This document shows positions 54,825-61,377 of a stretch of 64,000 nucleotides of DNA, in pieces. The stretch spans positions 186,001-250,000 of the forward strand of contig CAVVIH010000001.1 in the NCBI GenBank assembly GCA_963748295.1. Direction: 5' to 3'. Numbering within the stretch: position 1 is the stretch's first letter; every line of letters begins with the position of its first letter. Source of the DNA: CAVVIH01 sp963748295 (GTDB taxonomy: Bacteria > Acidobacteriota > Vicinamibacteria > Vicinamibacterales > 2-12-FULL-66-21). Made by a program: the position numbers and the translations under genes. The notes under the pieces were generated by a model that saw only the letters and a list, made by a program, of their open reading frames with translations, ran no database searches and was not told the DNA's origin.

Positions 54825-55958
54825 CAGTGGGTTCGCGGAGGTCGCCGTGGCCCCGTGAGCAGATGCTGCAGCGTGCGCGCGTAGTAGCGAAGGACGGTGC
54901 GCTCGCGGACCCGGAAACGTCCACCGCGTTCGACGTGGATGATGTTGCGGGCGGCCAGCGGCTCCGCCCCTTCGTCGACCGCCTGTCTGCCGGACGTGAC
55001 GCCGAGGTTTGCCCCCGCCGCGCGCAGCGTTTCAATCAGCGCGTCGGCGCGGGCGATGAGGTCGTGCCGCCGGATCGACGGCCGCATCGCGGCCGCGACG
55101 ACGGCGGTCGGCAGCACCTTGTGCATCGCGCCGATCGTGTCGCGGATCTGGTGCGCGAGCGCCATCACGTCGCGCCGCGACTCGGCGTCGTAGCCGCGCA
55201 GCGGAACCGGCGCTCCGAACGTGACGAACGCGCGCGATTGATAGCCCACCGCGTAGCGCACCATCTCGGCCACTTCCCGCGCGAACGGCCGCTGCCGCCG
55301 TTTGGAGCCGAGATGCGCCAGGATGTGGTCCTCGAGCACCAGGTCGTAGGCGATCGCCATCGGCACGACGACGAGGTCGCTGCGATGCGACTGCATCGCG
55401 GCATGCAGCAATCCGGTTTTCGGCGTCTTGAGCTCGCCCGAGTAGCTGCGGCCCCCTTCGATGTAGAACATCAGGTCGTGGCGCCGGAGCAGTTCGGCGA
55501 CGTAGGCCTTGAGCGTGACGAGGTAGGCGGGGTCCTTCGTGTTGCGGCGGATCGGAATCGCGCCGGTCACATGGCGGTGCAGCAGGCCGAGCGGCCCGCC
55601 GAACAGGTTGATGCCCGCCGCGATCACCGGCGGCCGCACGCCGTTGTCGTCGAGCACGAGCGGCTCGACCAGATAGTCGAGATGGCTCTTGTGATTCGAG
55701 ATGTAGATGATCCGCCCGGCGCGGGTCGCATCCTGCGCGATCCGCGACGCCTTCGTCGATGCGCTCGACCTTGCGGAGAATCGGATAGAGCGGGTGCTTG
55801 AGCGCGCGGTAGATCGGATACCGCTGCGTGGTGCGAAGCTCGTCGAGATACGCGTGGATCCGCTCGCGTGCCTGGAGCTCGGACTGGCCGTGGCCGCCGC
55901 GCAGGTACCGCGCTACATCCTCGCGCGCCAGCACGGCCTGCGTGATGTCGTCGAGCAT
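54824..55958 (-). CDS. Glycerol-3-phosphate acyltransferase, PlsB-like (frameshift near N-terminus)
   Basis: Makes lysophosphatidate from glycerol-3-phosphate and acyl donor. About 377 residues, much shorter than E. coli PlsB. N-terminal region: RERIHAYLDELRTTQRYPIY and LYPILRKVERIDEGV; after a break near 55745 the frame reads IIYISNHKSHLDYLVEPLVL (HX4D), GINLFGGPLGLLHRHVTGAI, PIRRN, and LMFYIEGGRSYSGELKTPKT, the EGGRS(x)TG-type block III of PlsB. No membrane helix is obvious. It lies 14 bases after the isocitrate dehydrogenase gene. Confidence 0.85.
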
Positions 55959-55972
55959 TGCGCCGCACTATA

Positions 55973-57022
55973 TCACCCCTTCGTCTTTCGATCGCCGGAG
56001 GCCGACGCTCGTCTGTGCGGGGCGAGTTCCGCGCAAACCGCCTCGGTGAATTCGGTGGTGGTGGCGGTGCCGCCGAGATCACGCGTCCGCACCCGTCCTG
56101 CCGCGAGCACGCGGTCCAGCGCGGCGCGGATGCGCGCGCTCTGCTGCTGCTCGCCGATGTGATCCAGCATCATCAAAGCCGACAGCAGCAGCGCCGTCGG
56201 GTTCGCCATGTTCTTGCCGGCGATGTCCGGCGCGCTGCCGTGAACCGCTTCGAACACCGCGCAGTCCGTCCCCAGGTTCGCTCCCGGCACGACGCCGAGG
56301 CCGCCGACCAGACCGGCGCAGAGATCCGACACGATGTCGCCGTAGAGATTCGGCAGCACCAGCACGTCGAACATCTCAGGGTGCATCACCAGGTGCATGC
56401 AGGCGGCGTCGACGATCCGCTCGTCGTACGACACGTCGGTGAACTGCGCGGCGACTTTCCGGCAGCTCTCCAGGAACAGGCCGTCCCCGAGCTTCATGAT
56501 GTTGGCTTTGTGGATCGCGGTGACGCGTTTGCGTCCGGTCGCCCGGGCGTGCTCGAAGGCGAACCGGGCGATCCGCGTCGACGCACGCTCGGTGATGATC
56601 TTCAGGCTCTCCACCACGCCGGGCACGACCTCGTGCTCGAGGCCGGAATACAGGTCTTCGGTGTTCTCCCGGACGATCACCAGGTCGACGCCGCTGAAGC
56701 GGCTCTCGATGCCGGCCAGGTTCCGCACCGGCCGGAGGTTGGCGAACAGATCGAGCGCCTTCCGCAGCCCGACGTTCACGCTGGTGAATCCCTCGCCGAT
56801 CGGCGTGGTGACCGGCCCCTTCAGGGCGACCTTGTTCCTCTTGATCGATTCCAGCAGCTCGGCCGGCAGCGAGGTCTTGTGGCGTTCGAACGCCGTCACC
56901 CCGGCGTCGTGCCGCTCCCATTCGATGTCGAGGCCCGCCGCGGAGAAGATGCGGACGACGGCGGCGGTGACCTCGGGACCGATGCCGTCACCGGGGATCA
57001 GCGTGATGACGCGATGTGCCAT
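55973..57022 (-). CDS. NAD-dependent isocitrate dehydrogenase (IDH/IPMDH family)
   Basis: An intact 349-residue enzyme converting isocitrate to 2-oxoglutarate. VITLIPGDGIGPEVTAAVV is the N-terminal hallmark; VNVGLRKALDLFANLRPVRN and IVRENTEDLYSGLEHEVVPG carry the substrate Ser/Asn/Arg residues in the form typical of NAD-IDH and not isopropylmalate dehydrogenase. HKANIMKLGDGLFL has the catalytic Lys, LPNLYGDIVSDLCAGLVGGL the metal Asp residues, and AVHGSAPDIAGKNMANPTAL the coenzyme loop. The same frame reads upstream into the GAF gene without a stop, but ATG 57022 is the standard start. It is the third gene of the five-gene operon. Confidence 0.9.
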   Translation of the reverse strand: MAHRVITLIPGDGIGPEVTAAVVRIFSAAGLDIEWERHDAGVTAFERHKTSLPAELLESIKRNKVALKGPVTTPIGEGFTSVNVGLRKALDLFANLRPVRNLAGIESRFSGVDLVIVRENTEDLYSGLEHEVVPGVVESLKIITERASTRIARFAFEHARATGRKRVTAIHKANIMKLGDGLFLESCRKVAAQFTDVSYDERIVDAACMHLVMHPEMFDVLVLPNLYGDIVSDLCAGLVGGLGVVPGANLGTDCAVFEAVHGSAPDIAGKNMANPTALLLSALMMLDHIGEQQQSARIRAALDRVLAAGRVRTRDLGGTATTTEFTEAVCAELAPHRRASASGDRKTKG

Positions 57023-57027
57023 TGGAA

Positions 57028-57491
57028 TCAGGATGCGTGAGTAGGGAGCCGTGGGCGCCAGCAGCGCGGCGACCTTCTCGAGGAGCGCGCGATCGGCGGG
57101 ACCGAACGCGGCCGGCTTGTCGCTGTCGATGTCGATCTCGCCCAGCACGTCGCCGTCCAGCATGATCGGCGTGACGATCTCCGACTTCGTCTCGATGCTG
57201 CAGGCCAGGTATCTCGGATCCGCGCTCACGTCGTCGACGATGATCGTCGTGCGCTCGGTGGCGGCGGCGCCGCAGATGCCGCGGCCGAGCGGGATTCGCG
57301 TGTGCGGCGACGGCTTGCCGACGAACGGGCCGAGCACGAGCTCGTTGCCGTAAAGAAGATAGATCCCCACCCACGTGTAGTCGGGGTGCTCGGCCTGGAG
57401 GGTCCGAACCACCGTCTTCCATCGCCGGCGTGCCGGACTCGCGGCCGATCAGCGACTCAATCTTGTCGAGCGTCTTCTGGTGCTTCTGCAT
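57028..57491 (-). CDS. GAF-domain protein, free-methionine-sulfoxide-reductase-like (frameshifted)
   Basis: About 154 residues. From ATG 57491: MQKHQKTLDKIESLIG, then after a break near 57420 VRTLQAEHPDYTWVGIYLLY, TRIPLGRGICGAAATERTTI, DDVSADPRYLACSIETKSEI and GEIDIDSDKPAAFGPADRAL. The GRGICG and LACSIETKSEIVTPI segments match fRMsr, whose active site uses three cysteines; here two (GICG, LAC) are kept and the first, usually CxRIPxGRG, is His. So it may be a weak reductase or a sensor. A last break near 57050 would give the stop TGA 57030-57028 just before the IDH start. Confidence 0.75.
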
Positions 57492-57502
57492 TTTGGTCCG
57501 AA

Positions 57503-57991
57503 TCAGTCCTTCAGCTCGAACGCGAGCAGCAGCAGGCTGCCCACGAGCGGTACGATCTGGATGGCGCTGGCCTGCGCGTGCAGGCGGCCGAATCTGACGC
57601 GGCGATCGTCGTCGGCGCGCAGGCTCGACGGCGCGGCGCCGATCTCCTGCCGCAGCTGGTCGATCTGTCCCCGCAGCACGAGTCCCGAATAGAGCGACGC
57701 CGCGAACATCGCGGCGATCAGTCCGGCGCGAAGCGCGAAGCGCCTGGGCCTGGGTCCGAGGACCGCGCGCGCGACGAGCGACGCGAGCGCGACCACCGCG
57801 CATCCGTAGCTCACCAGGTGGAACCGGCGCAGGATCTCGCCGACCACCGCGCCGGACAGGACCCGGGGATCCGCGACGTGCTGCGCGGCCATCGTGTCGA
57901 AGACCGCGGGCGCAACCAGCGCGCCGAGCGTCAGCAGGCCGCCGAACCAGACTGCTGCGGCCAGCAGGCCGGCGAACCGCAACGCAAGCAT
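57503..57991 (-). CDS. DUF4149-type integral membrane protein
   Basis: An intact 162-residue protein with four membrane helices, starting MLALRFAGLLAAAVWFGGLL and ending GSLLLLAFELKD. The segment FHLVSYGCAVVALASLVARA and the later GLIAAMFAASLYSGLVLRGQ match the DUF4149 pattern (PF13664) as I know it. Function is unknown. The ATG at 57991 is preceded by GAGGAG and, directly before this, by TATAAT (58003-57998), exactly six bases from the start, which favours a leaderless message. It heads the operon that runs to 53886. Confidence 0.72.
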   Translation of the reverse strand: MLALRFAGLLAAAVWFGGLLTLGALVAPAVFDTMAAQHVADPRVLSGAVVGEILRRFHLVSYGCAVVALASLVARAVLGPRPRRFALRAGLIAAMFAASLYSGLVLRGQIDQLRQEIGAAPSSLRADDDRRVRFGRLHAQASAIQIVPLVGSLLLLAFELKD

Positions 57992-57997
57992 CTCCTC

Positions 57998-58005
57998 ATT
58001 ATAAT
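57998..58005. promoter_or_regulatory. Shared -10 element, ATTATAAT
   Basis: The palindrome ATTATAAT contains TATAAT on both strands (58000-58005 plus, 58003-57998 minus). It sits between the divergent DUF4149 and DUF255 genes. No good -35 box was found on either side, so only the -10 parts are supported. Confidence 0.5.
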
Positions 58006-58036
58006 TGACGTGTCTCGTTCCCACCGGATCCTGATC

Positions 58037-59441
58037 ATGTCCATCCCATGGCTGCCGTGGAGCGCCGATGCCTTTGCGCAGGCGCGCGTCGCGGCGAAGC
58101 CGGTCCTGCTCTTCATCTCCGCGACGTGGTGCCGCGGCTGCGACGACATGGAGCGTACGACCTACGCCGACCCGTCGGTGCAGAAGCTCCTCGCCGACCG
58201 CTTCGTGGCGGTGCGCGTCGACGCCGACCGCCGACCGGACATCTTCGAGCGCTACACGCTCGGCGGAGTGCCTACCACCGCGTTCCTTACCGGCGACGGG
58301 ATCATCTTCGGCGGCGGAACGCACGTTCCGGCGGATCGGATGGTCGGAGCGCTCGAGCAGGCTGCCGCCGCGTTCGCCTCGCGACGAGATGAAATCGAGC
58401 AGCGCTGCTCACGGGGTTGGCCGTGCGCCCGCCCCGCACTCCGCGACCGCGCCGTCCTCGAACGACCTGATCGCGGGCGTCTTCGAAACGTACGACACCG
58501 AGCACGGCGGCTTTGGATCGGGCGGGAAGTTCCCGATCACGTCGCCGCTGCACCTGGCCCTCGCGCTCGGCGCCGAGTCCTCCTCGCCGTTCCGCGGCAT
58601 CGTCGAACACACACTCGACGCGATGCGTGGCGGTGCGCTGTACGACGCGGTCGACGGCGGGTTCTTCAGATGCGCGGCGACCCGCGACTGGCAGAACGCG
58701 AGCCAGGAAAAACTGCTCGAGGTGAACGCCGCGCTGCTGCGCTTGTACATCGAGGCGGCTGACGTGCTGCAGTCCGAGCGATATCGCGAGACCGCTGTCG
58801 ACGTGCTGCGATACGTCCAGACATGCCTGTCCGATCCGGTTGATGGGGGATGGGCTGGGTCTCAGCGCGGGGACACGGTCGATCGGACGATCTACTCCGG
58901 CTGGAACGCGCAGATGGCGTCGGCGGCCCTGCGCGCCGCCCGATCGCTCGACGATCCGTCGCTCGGCGAGTTCGCGGTGAAATCGCTCGAGCGCGTGCTG
59001 CTGGCGGGCTATCGGCCTGGCGCCGGGGTGGCGCACTGCGACGATGCCGATGCCCAGGTGCGCGGCCTGCTCGACGATCAGATCCAGATGGCGGCCGCGT
59101 CGCTCGACGCATTCGACGCGACCGGCAACGTCGTCTATTCGATGATGGCTGAAGAGCTCGGCCACTATGTGCTGCGGACGATGTGGGATGACGCCGAGCC
59201 GGGGTTTCTGGACCGCGTCGGCGGAGACGACGAGGTGGGGCTGCTCAAGCAGCGGGCGAAGCCGTTCGTGTCGAACTGCGAGGCCGCGTCGCTGATGGGC
59301 CGCCTCGCCGCGGCGTCGGGCACGCACGAGTTTCGCGAAAAAGCCGAGGCTGCACTCTCGAGCCTGGCGGCCGCGGCGCCGTCGCACGGACCGCTGGCGG
59401 CGCACTATCTCCTCGCGGTGCGCGAGTGCGGCCTCCGGTGA
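58037..59441 (+). CDS. Thioredoxin-domain protein with DUF255/six-hairpin region (frameshifted)
   Basis: About 467 residues. The N-terminal 115 residues are a DUF255-type thioredoxin fold: LPWSADAFAQARVAAKPVLL, FISATWCRGCDDMERTTYAD (CRGC redox pair), RFVAVRVDADRRPDIFERY and GVPTTAFL. A break near 58410 leads to IAGVFETYDTEHGGFGSGGK, FPITSPLHLALA, TLDAMRGGALYDAVDGGFFR and YSGWNAQMASAALRAARSLD, the alpha-toroid typical of the YyaL/SSP411 family. It is shorter than the usual 600-700 residues, mainly at the C-terminus and linker. The role of the family is not known. Confidence 0.83.
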
Positions 59442-59458
59442 TAAACTCCGCTTCTGCC

Positions 59459-61333
59459 ATGGCTGACAATTCCGCCACAATGCTTTCCGCTCTTCGCAAC
59501 ATCGCCACCGACCTGCGCATCGACTCGATCCGTTCGACCACGGAAGCGGGCAGCGGTCATCCGACCACGTGCCTTTCGGCCGCCGAGATCGTCGCGACGC
59601 TGTTCTTTGGCGAGATGCATTTCAATCCAAAGGATCCGCGCAATCCCGACAACGACAGGTTCGTGCTGTCGAAAGGGCACGCGGCGCCGATCCTCTACGC
59701 CGCCTGGGCCGAGGCCGGGTTGTTCCCGCGCGAGGAGCTGCTGAAGCTCCGCCGCATCGATTCGGACCTCGAGGGGCATCCCACTCCCAGACTGAATTTC
59801 GTCGACGTGGCCACCGGCTCGCTCGGTCAGGGGCTTGCGGCCGGCGTCGGCATCGCGCTGAACGCGCGCCGCATCGAGTCGCAGTACCGCACCTACGTCC
59901 TGCTCGGCGACGGCGAGATGGCCGAGGGGTCGGTCTGGGAAGCGGTCTCGATGGCGGTGCACTACAAACTCGACAACCTGTGCGCGGTTGTCGACGTCAA
60001 CGGCCTGGGACAGAGCCAGGCCACGCAGTTCGATCACGACATGCAGCGGATCGCCGCACACTGGGCCGGATGGGGATGGCACACGATTACCGTCGACGGA
60101 CACGACATCCAGCAGCTGCTCGACGCATACGCATCGGCGCGGAACACCGCCGGACGACCGACGGTGATTCTCGGGAGAACGCTCAAGGGCAAGGGCGTGC
60201 CCTCGATCGAAGGCAAGGACGGCTGGCACGGAAAAGCCCTGAAGAAGGACGAAGCCGAGAAGGCGATCGCCGAGCTGCAGGGTCAGATGCAGCAGGGCGT
60301 CGCCAGGCCGTCGATTCCGGCTCCCCGATCGACGTCGAAGAAGCCCCCGGCACCCGATTATTCAAAGGTCCCGGCCCCGGCGTACAAGAAAGGTGACCTG
60401 GTGGCGACGCGCGAGGCCTGGGGCACCGCGCTCGCGGTGCTGGGCGGCGTCGATCCGCGCGTCGTCGCGCTCGACGCGGACGTCAAGAACTCCACGTTCA
60501 GCGACAGGTTCGAGAAGGCGCACGGATCGAGATTCTACGAGGCGTTCATCGCCGAGCAGGCAATGGTGGGCGCATCGATGGGGCTCGCGGCGCGCGGCGC
60601 GATTCCGTTCCCCTCGACGTTCGCGTGCTTCCTGACGCGCGCCGCCGATTTCATCCGCATGTCGGGCATCTCGTTCGTGAACGTCAAGCTCGCCGGATCG
60701 CACGCGGGCATCTCGATTGGCGAAGACGGGCCGTCGCAGATGGCGCTCGAGGATCTGGCGATGTTCCGCGCGGTGCCGAACTGCACGGTCCTCTATCCTT
60801 CCGACGCGGTCAGCACCGAACGGCTCGTCGTGGAGATGGGGAAGACCGAGGGGCCCGCCTACATGCGCACTTCGCGTCCGAAGACCCCGGTTCTCTACAG
60901 CAGCGACGAACAGTTCCCGATCGGGGGCTGCAAAGTGCTGCGGCAGAGCGATTCGGACGTCGCGACGGTCGTGGCCGCGGGCGTCACTGTTCATGAGGCG
61001 CTGAAGGCGGCCGACGCGCTGCAGAAGTCCGGCATCAACATCCGGGTAATCGATTTGTATTCGGTGCAGCCGGTCGACGCGGCGACGCTGATCGCCGCCG
61101 CGCAGGCGACCGACGGCATCGTCTTCACGGTCGAGGATCATTACGCCGCGGGTGGAATCGGCGACGCGGTGAGTGAGGCGCTGGTGCCCGCCGGCGCGGT
61201 GGTCCGCCGCCTTGCCGTCCGCGAGATTCCCCGCAGCGGTCAACCCGACGAGTTGATGGATCGATACGGTATTTCCGCCGGCCATATCGCGGATGCCGTG
61301 CGCAAGACGCAGCTCTCGGGAGTGCACAACTGA
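59459..61333 (+). CDS. tkt: Transketolase
   Basis: An intact 624-residue ThDP enzyme of the non-oxidative pentose phosphate pathway. STTEAGSGHPTTCLSAAEIV, RFVLSKGHAAPILYAAW, VATGSLGQGLAAGVGIALNA and LLGDGEMAEGSVWEAVSMAV (ThDP/Mg motif GDG...N) form the first domain; FYEAFIAEQAMVGASMGLAA and KLAGSHAGISIGEDGPSQMA the pyrimidine domain; VATVVAAGVTVHEALKAADA the C-terminal domain. The size and the ISIGEDGPSQMALEDL sequence are closer to the shorter, vertebrate-like transketolases than to E. coli TktA. An Ala/Pro/Lys-rich linker lies near 270-310. Confidence 0.94.
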   Translation: MADNSATMLSALRNIATDLRIDSIRSTTEAGSGHPTTCLSAAEIVATLFFGEMHFNPKDPRNPDNDRFVLSKGHAAPILYAAWAEAGLFPREELLKLRRIDSDLEGHPTPRLNFVDVATGSLGQGLAAGVGIALNARRIESQYRTYVLLGDGEMAEGSVWEAVSMAVHYKLDNLCAVVDVNGLGQSQATQFDHDMQRIAAHWAGWGWHTITVDGHDIQQLLDAYASARNTAGRPTVILGRTLKGKGVPSIEGKDGWHGKALKKDEAEKAIAELQGQMQQGVARPSIPAPRSTSKKPPAPDYSKVPAPAYKKGDLVATREAWGTALAVLGGVDPRVVALDADVKNSTFSDRFEKAHGSRFYEAFIAEQAMVGASMGLAARGAIPFPSTFACFLTRAADFIRMSGISFVNVKLAGSHAGISIGEDGPSQMALEDLAMFRAVPNCTVLYPSDAVSTERLVVEMGKTEGPAYMRTSRPKTPVLYSSDEQFPIGGCKVLRQSDSDVATVVAAGVTVHEALKAADALQKSGINIRVIDLYSVQPVDAATLIAAAQATDGIVFTVEDHYAAGGIGDAVSEALVPAGAVVRRLAVREIPRSGQPDELMDRYGISAGHIADAVRKTQLSGVHN

Positions 61334-61377
61334 AGCCTGCCGCAGTCGCGCGGGCGATTGACAGCGGGCGATGGCGG

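Noticed and set aside
55973..57412. GAF to isocitrate dehydrogenase fusion protein
   Set aside because: IDH has a standard start at 57022 and the GAF gene finds a stop at 57028 one frame over. With the many breaks nearby, lost stop is more likely than fusion.
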